Shown here: positions 1 through 8,041 of the stretch, piece by piece
How the letters are laid out: each line of letters starts with the position of its first letter
Numbering within the stretch: the stretch's first letter is position 1
Source of the DNA: Robiginitomaculum sp.
GTDB taxonomy: Bacteria > Pseudomonadota > Alphaproteobacteria > Caulobacterales > Maricaulaceae
Direction: 5' to 3'
DNA length: 64,000 bases
Assembly: GCA_021776525.1 (NCBI GenBank)
Contig: JAJFFT010000005.1
Coordinates: 248,001-312,000, forward strand
Translations under genes and position numbers: made by a program
The notes under the pieces: model-generated
Databases searched by the model: none
Told to the model about the DNA's origin: nothing
What the model saw: only the letters and a program-made list of their open reading frames with translations

Positions 1-433
1 CTTCGCCATAGGGAAAGGCAAATGAGGCCGGGCAGGCGGGCGCCCCCAGAGTGCGCAGGTATTTCTGATTACGGCGAATTTCGCGCTCAATCACCACCGG
101 TGCGTTGATGGCACAATCGATATGGTTTTCTGTGTGGCAGCCAATTTCATGACCGCGGGCGATCAAGGCGCTAATGTCCTGTGGGGTAAACAGATCACCC
201 AAATGGTTTGAGGTGTTCTCAAATCCGGCACTGGCGTAATACGTCCCGCGCCAGCCATAATTTTCAAGGATTTTTGCACCGGTTGTGGCGGCGCTGCGTG
301 GAAAGTCATCAAAACTGAAGCTGACAACAAAACGATCTTGCGCACAATCAATCGGCTTGCGTGCTGCAAAGCGTGTCAGGCGGCGTTTTAAGGCGCTGAT
401 GATCCCGTCAGAGGGCGTGTAGGGCGTGTTCAT
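1..433 (-). CDS. Polysaccharide deacetylase (NodB type), partial
   Basis: The gene runs leftward off the window edge, so only the first 144 codons are seen. They contain the NodB-homology signature: FDDFP at residues 41-45, the zinc-type pair H100-x3-H104 within GHEIGCHTENH, and FPYG near residue 140. Enzymes of this fold remove N- or O-acetyl groups from polysaccharides such as exopolysaccharide, chitin-like polymers or peptidoglycan; the substrate cannot be read from sequence. The ATG at 433 overlaps the TGA of the upstream glycosyltransferase (ATGA at 430-433), so the two are translationally coupled in one leftward operon with the flippase. That context favours surface polysaccharide maturation over cell-wall turnover. 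No signal peptide is evident in the visible N-terminus. Confidence 0.85.
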   Translation of the reverse strand, partial: MNTPYTPSDGIISALKRRLTRFAARKPIDCAQDRFVVSFSFDDFPRSAATTGAKILENYGWRGTYYASAGFENTSNHLGDLFTPQDISALIARGHEIGCHTENHIDCAINAPVVIEREIRRNQKYLRTLGAPACPASFAFPYGE

Positions 434-1383
434 GAGAGAGCCTTTGCATACCAGCTGGAGCGCCATAATTTTAGCGCCACAATCCGCAAACGAAGCGGCA
501 ATAGACCGCTTTTGTCGCGGGCCAGCGCAGCCAGAATGGGGCGAAAGAGTGAAAACCCGGGAATTTTACGCAAAAACTGCGCGGCTTTCCAGCTGGGCAA
601 AGTCTGCGCCAGATCCGGGTGGCGTTGTACAAAACGTGCGTAATTTGGTGCAGAATCCTTGAACCTGCGCACCAGAGTATCGGCGCTTTCCAGGCCTAAA
701 TGGCGGGCCGGATTATCAATGTGGATGATGGCATGGGTTTTTGCGGCGCGGGCGGCCCATTCGACATCTTCCCAGCCCCAGCCTGAAAACCCATCATCAA
801 ACGGGCATTGGTTTAACACTGAGCTTCGGACCAGAAGGTTGGATGTGCACACGTGCTTGGCTGCATTTTGCGACCGTATGGCCGCCGGCAGGCAATCAGA
901 GGTTTGCGAAAATGCCTGATGCAGGGCCAGTGCCGGTTCTACAGTCTCGATTGGTTGGACGCTGAACCCACCAAAGGCGATGTCCGGGTTTTGAGTGTTG
1001 GCACAATCAAACCAGTTTTGTAAAAACTCTTGGTCCTCGGGCATCATGTCAGCGTCCAGAAACAATACCCATTCACCGCGTGCCGCTTGGATCAGTGCGT
1101 TACGGGCCGCAGAACGGCCAAGGTTTTTCTGTGCGCTGATCAATTCTACCGGCAAGGCCGAGGCGTTGATGGCAGTGCTCATACGCTCGCTTAACGCCGG
1201 GTCACCGCTGCCATCATCATACAAAATGATCTCGATATGATCGGGGGCTTTCTGGTCAAGGCTTTGTAATAAGGTTTGCGGATCATCCTTATAGAAGGGG
1301 ATAAGAACACTGATGGTGACCGGTGCCCCAGTGTTCCAGGCGTTATTGGTGACCGTCCGTGCCATTGGCGTTTGCGCATTCAT
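430..1383 (-). CDS. Family 2 glycosyltransferase
   Basis: A predicted 317-residue GT-A fold glycosyltransferase. The N-terminus has the nucleotide-sugar binding start SVLIPFYKDDP (residues 25-35), a metal-binding DAD at 110-112 (LFLDADMMP), and a GWGWEDVEW block near 201-209 whose ED pair is typical of the acceptor/catalytic region in GT2 enzymes. It probably adds one sugar to a lipid-linked oligosaccharide on the cytoplasmic side of the membrane. An upstream in-frame start at 1446 exists, but ATG 1383 is preferred because it overlaps the flippase stop (ATGA at 1380-1383), the same coupling seen at its own 3' end with the deacetylase. Donor and acceptor sugars are unknown. Confidence 0.88.
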   Translation of the reverse strand: MNAQTPMARTVTNNAWNTGAPVTISVLIPFYKDDPQTLLQSLDQKAPDHIEIILYDDGSGDPALSERMSTAINASALPVELISAQKNLGRSAARNALIQAARGEWVLFLDADMMPEDQEFLQNWFDCANTQNPDIAFGGFSVQPIETVEPALALHQAFSQTSDCLPAAIRSQNAAKHVCTSNLLVRSSVLNQCPFDDGFSGWGWEDVEWAARAAKTHAIIHIDNPARHLGLESADTLVRRFKDSAPNYARFVQRHPDLAQTLPSWKAAQFLRKIPGFSLFRPILAALARDKSGLLPLRLRIVALKLWRSSWYAKALS

Positions 1384-2849
1384 GAGGACAGCACCTCGCC
1401 GCGATTGCGCAGACGGTCTAGCGCATGGAGCGCATAGTCTCGGCAATTGGCCAGATTAAAGACATAAGCGGCCAGCCCATAAAACACCGCGCCCAAACCG
1501 GCCTGGGCAAACAACAAGGCCAGCGCAGGCCATTGCGTGGGCCACGGGACCAGCATAACCCCGCCAGCCATAACGAAGCAGGCGGCCAGTGTCTTGGCGG
1601 CGGCTTTATAAGGCAAAGGCAGCGGAAAATACCGGCGGCCGACAATGGCGCTCAGCACCATGCCGGCAAAATAGGCGATCACTGTGGCGATCACTGCGCC
1701 TTGCAACCCCAGACGGGGCAGCAGGATGATATTCAAAATAATGTTCAACACAGCCGGAAACGCCATCACGGCGGCCATAACACCGGTACGCTTGGAAAGC
1801 GTGAAGGCCTCGTGCAGATAATACGTCATAACGCCATTCATCAAACCGGCCAGCGCGATCCATGGGATGATTGTGGCGGCTTGTTCACGAAAGGCCGGGC
1901 CGGTCATCACAGCGGCCAGCGGGGCGGCGACCAGCGCCAGACCGGTGGCGGCCGGAAACGTCAACAGCGCCATAAAGCCAAAGGCTTTGCGGGCCATTTT
2001 GCGCGCGTCTTCCAATCCGCCATGTTCCAGCGCGGCAATGGTCAGCGGCGCAGCCGCCATACCGGCCCAGACAAAGATAATATCCAATGTGCGATTGGCG
2101 AGGCCGTAACCAGCGGTGTAAACACCCACAGAGGCGGTCCCCAGATAACCGGCGATTAAAAATCGATCCGCAGAAGAAAGCGCATATTCCAGCACAAGCG
2201 AGAGAGAGATCGGCAGGCCATAAAGGGCAAAGACTTTAAGCTCGGCCGCGGAAAAACTGCCGCCTTTGGCACGAACAAGCATACGCGGCAGATCAAAAGC
2301 CAGTGCCATGCCCGCAGCAAGGGCTATGCCGGCAAATGGTCCAGCGGCGCGCAAGTCAGTGGCCACGACCAGTAATATGCCCAGCGTGAAACCGGTGGTG
2401 ATATGAAAGAACTCGATCAGGCTGTAGCGAGAAACCTCACGGGCGGCCCGGCGCGCCTGCATGGTCAAATTTAAACCAGCCCGTAAAATCGCCGCGGCCA
2501 GGGCAAAGCCCAAAATGGTCTGAAAGGTGGCGGAGAGCGGCAGTAACATAATGCCAAACCCACCCAATATTCCGCAGACAACCGCCAGCACGGCCAGCGC
2601 GCCATAGGCACTGGTCAATTGGCTTTGCAGATTGCCCTCGGCTTCGGCGCGGGCGTAAAACCTGGCCATGGCGGCTTCGAGCCAGGTAAAGAAGATCGAG
2701 TGAAAAAACATCATGACGGCCATGGCCAGGCCATAGCGTCCGTAATCTTCCGGGGTGAGCAGACGGGTCAGCAGAAAAATGCCGCCAAAACCGGCCACCG
2801 CCTGAGCGATGTTGACCGGCAGATACCCAAGAAGATGGCGCCAAAGCAT
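1380..2849 (-). CDS. Polysaccharide flippase, Wzx/MATE-like
   Basis: A 489-residue very hydrophobic protein with about 12-14 predicted membrane segments and few charged loops, matching the oligosaccharide flippase (polysaccharide biosynthesis protein/Wzx) family. The opening, with FLLTRLLTPEDYGRYG at about residues 26-41, is typical of this family's first helix pair. It would move undecaprenyl-linked repeat units, assembled by glycosyltransferases such as the one downstream, from the cytoplasmic to the periplasmic leaflet. It is the first gene of a three-gene coupled operon (flippase, GT2, deacetylase). An AAGGA-type ribosome binding site lies about 7 bases upstream of the ATG at 2849. Confidence 0.9.
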   Translation of the reverse strand: MLWRHLLGYLPVNIAQAVAGFGGIFLLTRLLTPEDYGRYGLAMAVMMFFHSIFFTWLEAAMARFYARAEAEGNLQSQLTSAYGALAVLAVVCGILGGFGIMLLPLSATFQTILGFALAAAILRAGLNLTMQARRAAREVSRYSLIEFFHITTGFTLGILLVVATDLRAAGPFAGIALAAGMALAFDLPRMLVRAKGGSFSAAELKVFALYGLPISLSLVLEYALSSADRFLIAGYLGTASVGVYTAGYGLANRTLDIIFVWAGMAAAPLTIAALEHGGLEDARKMARKAFGFMALLTFPAATGLALVAAPLAAVMTGPAFREQAATIIPWIALAGLMNGVMTYYLHEAFTLSKRTGVMAAVMAFPAVLNIILNIILLPRLGLQGAVIATVIAYFAGMVLSAIVGRRYFPLPLPYKAAAKTLAACFVMAGGVMLVPWPTQWPALALLFAQAGLGAVFYGLAAYVFNLANCRDYALHALDRLRNRGEVLSS

Positions 2850-2869
2850 GCTTTGTCCTTAATTTTTTG

Positions 2870-2881
2870 CGCGCTAGCGCG
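2870..2881. promoter_or_regulatory. 12-bp perfect GC palindrome in divergent promoter region
   Basis: CGCGCTAGCGCG is a perfect palindrome 20 bases upstream of the flippase start, in the 110-base gap shared with the divergently transcribed CelD-like gene. It could be an operator acting on both polysaccharide gene units. No known regulator is matched, so this is inference from position and symmetry. Confidence 0.3.
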
Positions 2882-2959
2882 TTGTTAGGATTTAGATGCT
2901 ATGACAAACGCACTAATGCCTCGTGAACAAAACAGACAAAATCTCAAGGGCCGTAAAAC

Positions 2960-4039
2960 GTGGACGTAATTGTCAAAAGACCATCGGAACTGACCAATGC
3001 CGAGCGCGACGCATGGCGCGCATTTCAAGCGGCGGATCCGAATTTGCACAGCCCGTATTTTTCTGTGGAATTTGCAGATGCCTGTGACCAGGTGCGTACG
3101 GACACGCAAGTTGCGGTATTGCGCGTCGATGGGATGCTGAAGGGTTTTTTCCCGTTTCAGCGCGGTCCGTTGGGCTATTCCTTGCCACTGGGTGGACCGT
3201 TGAGTGATTTTCACGGCGTTATAACCGAGGTTGGGTATGCTCTGGATCTGAAGGCAGTAATGCGCACCGCAGGGATTAGTGTGTATCCTTTCAGTTTTGT
3301 TCCATCCGCACAGGCCTGTTTCTCGCCCAACTTCAATGCACAGGAAATGTGCCATACGGCGAACCTCGAGAAAGGGTTCGAGCATTGGTATGAAGGGCGC
3401 ATGAGCGTTTACAAAAAAAGCCTCAAAAAGCATGAGGGCAATGCCCGGCGCATGGCCAAACACCATGGCGAGCTATCTTTTACTATGGACGATCGTGACG
3501 GCGATGCTTTTGATACGCTGTTGGCGTGGAAAAGTGCGCAATACGCTGCCACCGGAATATTTGATGTATTCTCTGTGCCATGGACCAGCGCATTATTGCG
3601 TGCGCTTTGGGAAACACGCAGCGCGCATTTTGCAGGGCAATTATCGACTTTGCGGGCTGGGGGAACACTGGTCGCCGCACATTTTGGTATGCACGGGTCC
3701 AGCGCCGCGCATTACTGGTTTCCGGCTTATGACCCTGAGTTCTCAACCTATGGGGCAGGTCACGCTTTGCTGTTGCGGATGATGCAGGGGCATGCCGAGG
3801 CGGGCATAGATAAAGTGCATCTTGGGGTTGGCGATTATCGTTACAAATTACAGTTTGGCGGCGAAACCACGCCTGTGAGCAGTGGTGCCGCGTTATCACC
3901 ATCGCTGGCGGCATTCATCAGGCAAAGCGCGGTAACCGTACAACGCGGGTTCGAGGCTTTGCCAATGGGGCCGGTGTCTCGACTGCCGGGCCGCGCATTG
4001 CGCAGGCTGGACCGGACAATGGCGTTTCGCCTGGCCTGA
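2960..4039 (+). CDS. CelD/FemAB-like GNAT acyltransferase
   Basis: A predicted 359-residue cytoplasmic protein of the CelD/BcsL and FemAB-related GNAT group, often found in cellulose and exopolysaccharide loci. Supporting segments are LHSPYFSVEFADAC (about residues 30-43), GFFPFQRG (about 62-69), SDFHGVI (about 82-88), the basic helix YKKSLKKHEGNARRMAK in the middle and a GNAT-like HFGMHG...HYWFPAYDPEF block. Such proteins are proposed to transfer acyl or aminoacyl groups to polysaccharide or peptidoglycan precursors; the substrate here is unknown. The start is a GTG with a weak AAGGG about 6-10 bases upstream. It is transcribed away from the deacetylase-GT2-flippase operon, fitting a common envelope role. 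Confidence 0.75.
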   Translation: MDVIVKRPSELTNAERDAWRAFQAADPNLHSPYFSVEFADACDQVRTDTQVAVLRVDGMLKGFFPFQRGPLGYSLPLGGPLSDFHGVITEVGYALDLKAVMRTAGISVYPFSFVPSAQACFSPNFNAQEMCHTANLEKGFEHWYEGRMSVYKKSLKKHEGNARRMAKHHGELSFTMDDRDGDAFDTLLAWKSAQYAATGIFDVFSVPWTSALLRALWETRSAHFAGQLSTLRAGGTLVAAHFGMHGSSAAHYWFPAYDPEFSTYGAGHALLLRMMQGHAEAGIDKVHLGVGDYRYKLQFGGETTPVSSGAALSPSLAAFIRQSAVTVQRGFEALPMGPVSRLPGRALRRLDRTMAFRLA

Positions 4040-4078
4040 TTAAATCAAGCCTGACTAAATTATGCCTGACTAAATTAT
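4034..4078. repeat. Three tandem copies of a 15-bp unit
   Basis: Two identical copies of GCCTGACTAAATTAT (4049-4063 and 4064-4078) follow a diverged copy (4034-4048). The array contains the stop codon of the CelD-like gene and the stop of the convergent small membrane protein gene, filling the junction between them. Confidence 0.85.
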
Positions 4079-4347
4079 GATTGCCGCGGCGGTGCGACCA
4101 GTGCCGCAAGACCGAACCCAACGGCAAGGTAGCACCATGCACAATGCCCATAGAGCAAAAGCGTACCGCTTTGCGCTATACCTGGCTCGCCGCCCAAACA
4201 TAGGGCCAAATGCGCAAATGGGTTCTGGTAAATCACCGCCATGGAAATGCATGAGGCAATCAGTGACAGGACTGCGATAAAGCCGAGCCAATAGCGCGGG
4301 TCGGCACCGCGATGAGGTAAAATAGCCCGTAAAACGTGTGAATTCAT
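4075..4347 (-). CDS. Small hypothetical membrane protein
   Basis: A 90-residue reading frame not assigned to a family. It has two likely membrane segments: residues about 20-40 (YWLGFIAVLSLIASCISMAV) and about 62-84. Between and within them lie several cysteines and histidines, including GHCAWCY near residue 67, which might bind metal or heme, but this is speculation. It is transcribed leftward, divergent from ccoN and convergent with the CelD-like gene; its stop codon lies in a tandem repeat. Length and hydrophobic pattern look protein-like, but overlapping frames exist and coding status is not certain. Confidence 0.5.
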   Translation of the reverse strand: MNSHVLRAILPHRGADPRYWLGFIAVLSLIASCISMAVIYQNPFAHLALCLGGEPGIAQSGTLLLYGHCAWCYLAVGFGLAALVAPPRQS

Positions 4348-4389
4348 TTTATACCTGCCTGCGAATCTGTTTATTAAATTGTATATTGG

Positions 4390-4409
4390 CGCAAATTCGG
4401 GCGTTTGCG
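4390..4409. promoter_or_regulatory. Inverted repeat upstream of ccoN (CGCAAA/TTTGCG)
   Basis: CGCAAA (4390-4395) and TTTGCG (4404-4409) are separated by 8 bases, about 140 bases upstream of the proposed ccoN start. The half-site core CGCAA recurs in the next inverted repeat at 4426-4446, suggesting two sites for one dimeric regulator. Confidence 0.35.
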
Positions 4410-4425
4410 AAGGGCTGTTTCAAGG

Positions 4426-4446
4426 ATTGCGACATATTAGCGCAAT
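4426..4446. promoter_or_regulatory. Inverted repeat resembling a RegA/RegR/ActR redox box
   Basis: ATTGCG and CGCAAT flank 9 bases in a perfect 6-bp inverted repeat. The inner 15 bases (4429-4443, GCGACATATTAGCGC) agree at all but two fixed positions with the RegR-type box as I recall it (GNGRCRTTNNGNCGC). RegA/PrrA/ActR/RegR regulators control cbb3 oxidase genes in other alphaproteobacteria, so the location is sensible. No TTGAT-N4-ATCAA FNR/FixK box was found in this leader. Confidence 0.4.
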
Positions 4447-4511
4447 TGAATATATGTGACAGTTTAGACCTTGAGAAAACGCCCAAACAAGGGTTGATAC
4501 ATTTTGAAATG

Positions 4512-4527
4512 CCGTGACCGGTCACGG
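4512..4527. promoter_or_regulatory. 16-bp perfect palindrome in the ccoN leader
   Basis: CCGTGACCGGTCACGG is fully symmetric and ends 21 bases before the proposed ccoN ATG, just ahead of the AAGGGGA ribosome binding site. It could be a repressor operator or an RNA hairpin controlling the operon. If a TTG at 4504 were the true start the palindrome would be coding, which is less likely. Confidence 0.45.
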
Positions 4528-4548
4528 TGGAGCAAGGGGAGCCTCATC

Positions 4549-6204
4549 ATGAGCAACTCTACTGCCCGAAAGGGTATGGGATTGGATGTACTGACGCTGG
4601 GCGTGTTCTTGAGCATATTGGCACTGGTGAGTTTGTTTCTGACCGCCAAAACGCACGACCCATTAATGAAAGTGCATGCTGTTATCCTGCTTGGCGCTTT
4701 TGTCTTGGGCATTGCAGCCCTGTTTATGCGCGCCGCGAGTGGATTGAGTTTTGATCAGTCAAAATACGAAGAAGGCATTATCAAAGCCGGTATTGTCGCC
4801 ACCACATTCTGGGGCATTGTCGGCTTTCTTGTTGGCGTTATTATTGCTTCGCAACTGGCTTTTCCAAACCTCTTGTATTTTGAGAATATTGGCTGGCTGA
4901 ACTTTGGGCGGCTGCGCCCTGTTCACACCTCGGCGGTGATTTTTGCCTTTGGCGGCAATGCGCTGATGGTGACATCATTTTATGTTGTTCAACGCACCAA
5001 CCATGCGCGTCTTGCCGGTGGTGTCTGGCCCTGGTTTGTGTTCTGGGGCTATCAGCTGTTTATTGTTCTGGCCGCAACCGGTTATGTCAGCGGTGTCACG
5101 CAAAGCAAAGAATATGCTGAACCGGAATGGTATATTGATCTCTGGCTGACCATTGTCTGGGTTTCTTACTTGCTGGTTTTCCTGGGCACGCTCTGGAAAC
5201 GTAAAATCAAGCATATTTACGTGGCCAACTGGTTTTATCTGTCGTTTATCGTCACCGTGGCGATGCTGCATATTATCAACAATATTTCCATTCCGATTGG
5301 CCTGACCGAGCACAAAAGCTATTCGCTGTTCTCTGGCGTTCAAGATGCCATGACCCAATGGTGGTACGGCCATAATGCCGTGGGCTTTTTCCTGACTGCC
5401 GGGTTCTTGGGCATTATGTATTACTTTGTGCCCAAACGTGCCGAGCGGCCCGTATATTCTTACCGTCTGTCGATTGTGCACTTCTGGTCGCTAATCTTCA
5501 TTTATATCTGGGCCGGCCCGCACCATTTGCACTACACGGCGTTGCCAATGTGGGCACAAACACTGGGCATGACATTCTCGATTATTCTGTGGATGCCGTC
5601 CTGGGGTGGGATGATCAACGGCCTGATGACGCTCTCTGGTGCCTGGGACAAGCTGCGCACCGACCCGGTCATGCGTATGCTGGTGGTCTCGGTGGCCTTT
5701 TATGGCATGAGCACATTCGAAGGTCCGGTGATGTCGATCCGCGCGGTCAACTCGCTGTCACACTATACCGACTGGACAATTGGCCACGTGCATTCCGGTG
5801 CGCTGGGCTGGGTGGCCTATGTCAGCTTTGGCGCCCTATACTGCATGGTACCATGGGTGTGGAAACGGGCGCGGCTCTATTCCAACGATCTGGTTGAATG
5901 GCATTTCTGGATTTCGACAATCGGGATTGTGTTCTACATCACATCCAGGTGGGTCAGTGGTATTAAGCAAGGCCTGATGTGGCGCGCCTAAAACAGCTTT
6001 GGTTTCCTGGAATACTCCTTTGTGGAAACCGTCGAAGCCATGCACCCGTATTACATTATTCGGGCTACCGGCGGGCTGTTATTCCTGATCGGCGCCTTGA
6101 TTATGGCGTACAATTTGTGGCGCACCGCACGCGGTGATGTTCGCAAAGGGGAGGCGCTTCCTGATATGCCGCCGCTTTCCATCGCTATACCGGCTGTGAG
6201 GTAG
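4549..6204 (+). pseudogene. ccoN: cbb3 cytochrome oxidase subunit I, in-frame stop
   Basis: Heme-copper oxidase subunit of the high-affinity cbb3 terminal oxidase, where oxygen is reduced and protons are pumped. The reading frame from ATG 4549 (AAGGGGA upstream) gives 480 residues with the expected many membrane helices and histidine ligand segments: [33 protein letters not shown] and [11 protein letters not shown]. It then meets TAA at 5989-5991, right after GLMWRA. The same frame continues past the stop with family-typical [20 protein letters not shown] and a last hydrophobic helix until TAG 6202-6204. In relatives the stop position is commonly Tyr or another sense residue, and TAT/TAC differs from TAA by one base. 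The rest of the operon is intact, so a point mutation or a sequence error is likely; the truncated product would lack about 70 residues. Confidence 0.9.
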
Positions 6205-6214
6205 GGAGAGAATT

Positions 6215-6949
6215 ATGGCTTTTAAACATGAAGTACTTGAAAAAAACTCTCTGCTTTTAACCCTGGGCATACTGATTGTGGTGTCCATTGGTGGGCTGGT
6301 CGAGATTGCTCCGCTTTTCTACCTCTCGAGCACGATCGAGAAGGTTGAGGGCATGCGGCCCTATACGCCGCTGGAGCTGACCGGGCGCAATGTCTATGTC
6401 CGCGAAGGGTGTTATCTGTGCCACAGCCAGATGATCCGCCCCTTGCGCGACGAAGCTGAACGGTATGGCCATTACAGTCTGGCCGCAGAGAGCATGTATG
6501 ATCACCCATTCCAGTGGGGGTCCAAACGGACCGGGCCTGATCTGGCTCGTGTCGGGGCCAAATATTCAGATGCCTGGCATCTGGCTCACTTGAATGACCC
6601 ACGCGCCGTCGTGCCGGAATCCGTTATGCCGCCCTATAAATTCCTGAATGACAATATTCTGGACGGGCGGACCATTATGGCAGAGCTGAAAACCAATCGT
6701 ATTGTTGGTGTTCCATACAGTGATGCGCAAATCGAAGCCGCCAAAGCGGACCTGGCCACTCAGGTGGATGAATATGCCGACGATTATGATGGGTTTATGG
6801 CCCGTTATCCCGGTGCGAATGTCCGCGACTTTGACGGCAATCCAGAGCATCTGACCGAGATGGATGCATTGATCGCCTATTTGCAAATGCTTGGCACCTT
6901 GGTTGATTTTTCAACCTATGAAGCCGATGCCGAAGAAAACCTGCGTTAA
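6215..6949 (+). CDS. ccoO: cbb3 oxidase subunit II, monoheme cytochrome c
   Basis: A 244-residue membrane-anchored cytochrome c, the conserved second core subunit of cbb3 oxidase that passes electrons from CcoP to the CcoN heme-copper centre. One N-terminal transmembrane helix (about residues 13-36) precedes the heme-binding motif CYLCH at residues 66-70; [10 protein letters not shown] and the distal MPPYKFL segment, supplying the axial Met, follow. The length and order are normal for CcoO. A GGGAGAG ribosome binding site lies about 6 bases before the ATG. It sits 10 bases after the end of the ccoN frame and 11 bases before ccoQ. Confidence 0.96.
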   Translation: MAFKHEVLEKNSLLLTLGILIVVSIGGLVEIAPLFYLSSTIEKVEGMRPYTPLELTGRNVYVREGCYLCHSQMIRPLRDEAERYGHYSLAAESMYDHPFQWGSKRTGPDLARVGAKYSDAWHLAHLNDPRAVVPESVMPPYKFLNDNILDGRTIMAELKTNRIVGVPYSDAQIEAAKADLATQVDEYADDYDGFMARYPGANVRDFDGNPEHLTEMDALIAYLQMLGTLVDFSTYEADAEENLR

Positions 6950-6960
6950 GGGAGAAAGCT

Positions 6961-7134
6961 ATGTCATATGAAGATGTTGCCGCATTCGCGCAGACCTGGG
7001 GGCTGGTCTATTTCGCCATATTGTTTGGCTTGATTGTTCTTTACGCTTTATGGCCGGGCAATCAGAAACAGTTTGACGAAGCTGCGCGTATTCCTCTTGA
7101 AGACGGGCCTCTAGATGATGAGGAGGGCAAATAA
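6961..7134 (+). CDS. ccoQ: cbb3 oxidase small subunit CcoQ/FixQ
   Basis: A 57-residue single-helix protein. The helix (about residues 12-31, ending ALWPGN) is followed by a short acidic cytoplasmic tail, the usual plan for CcoQ, which stabilises the assembled cbb3 oxidase and protects it in oxygen. The start ATG follows a GGGAGA ribosome binding site, and its TAA overlaps the ccoP ATG (TAATG at 7132-7136), showing tight coupling. The annotation is based on position between ccoO and ccoP together with size and topology. Confidence 0.93.
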   Translation: MSYEDVAAFAQTWGLVYFAILFGLIVLYALWPGNQKQFDEAARIPLEDGPLDDEEGK

Positions 7135-8009
7135 TGTCAAAACGTCCAGACGTTGATGACCATTCCGGTACGGAAACAACCGGCCATGAATGGGACGAAA
7201 TCAAAGAACTGAACACGCCATTGCCGCGCTGGTGGCTGACCATCTGGTTCGGCTGCATTGCCATCGCTGCTGTCTATATGGTGTTGATGCCATCTTGGCC
7301 TCTGCCATGGGCAGACACCTATATCAAAGGCCTGCGCAACTATTCAGAACGTGCTACTTTTGAAGCCGATATGGTCAAACTGGCCGCATCGCGCGGCCCG
7401 GACGAAATTCGATTGGCCAATACAGCACTGGATCAAGTTGAAAGCGATCCTGAATTGCTGAACTTTGCCATGGCGGCAGGCAAATCCGCCTTCGGCGATA
7501 ATTGTGCCACCTGCCACGGTTCTGGCGGTGTCGGGACCAATGGTTATCCGGCTCTGGTTGATGATGTCTGGCTGTGGGGTGGGTCGCTGGACGATATTCA
7601 GTATACGATTACGAATGGTGTTCGCTCGACCGGTGACGACACGCGGTTTTCGCAAATGCCGGCGTTTGGTAAAGACGAGTTGCTGACCAAAGATGAAATC
7701 AGCGACCTTGTCGAGTATGTGACTAACCTGTCCGGCGGCGAGGCCGATGCAGCCGCGGTTGGTCGGGCTCAAATAGTTTTTGCTGATAACTGCTCGGTTT
7801 GTCATGGCGAAGATGGCACAGGCATGCGCGAACTGGGTGCGCCTAATCTCACCGATGCAGATTGGCTTTATTCAGGCAGCCGTGCGGCAATATTGGAAAC
7901 AATTACCAATAGCCGCAACGGTGTGATGCCCACATGGTCAGGCCGTCTGGAACCTTGGACGATCGAAGCATTGAGCATTTATGTTCACTCACTGGGCGGC
8001 GGTGAATAA
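7134..8009 (+). CDS. ccoP: cbb3 oxidase subunit III, diheme cytochrome c
   Basis: A 291-residue diheme cytochrome c that accepts electrons from soluble or membrane cytochromes and delivers them to CcoO. A cytoplasmic N-terminus with HEWDEIKELNTPLPRWW, conserved in CcoP, leads into one membrane helix (about residues 34-53). Two periplasmic heme domains follow, with CATCH at 124-128 and CSVCH at 220-224. MPAFG and MPTWSGR segments supply the methionine ligands. Length and layout are normal. The gene overlaps ccoQ by one base. Confidence 0.96.
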   Translation: MSKRPDVDDHSGTETTGHEWDEIKELNTPLPRWWLTIWFGCIAIAAVYMVLMPSWPLPWADTYIKGLRNYSERATFEADMVKLAASRGPDEIRLANTALDQVESDPELLNFAMAAGKSAFGDNCATCHGSGGVGTNGYPALVDDVWLWGGSLDDIQYTITNGVRSTGDDTRFSQMPAFGKDELLTKDEISDLVEYVTNLSGGEADAAAVGRAQIVFADNCSVCHGEDGTGMRELGAPNLTDADWLYSGSRAAILETITNSRNGVMPTWSGRLEPWTIEALSIYVHSLGGGE

Positions 8010-8041
8010 CACCGCCCTTAAAATCGGCCGTGGAGGCCAAA

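Noticed and set aside
4490-4510. FNR/FixK box (TTGAT-N4-ATCAA) before ccoN
   Set aside because: TTGATACATTTTGAAA has only one good half-site.
5989-5991. Use of TAA as a sense codon (alternative genetic code)
   Set aside because: TAA is used as a normal stop in other genes of the window, for example ccoQ, dctM and rmlB.
6022-6204. An independent small gene downstream of the ccoN stop
   Set aside because: The GTG at 6022 has no ribosome binding site and the sequence is the in-frame continuation of ccoN, starting within family-typical residues.
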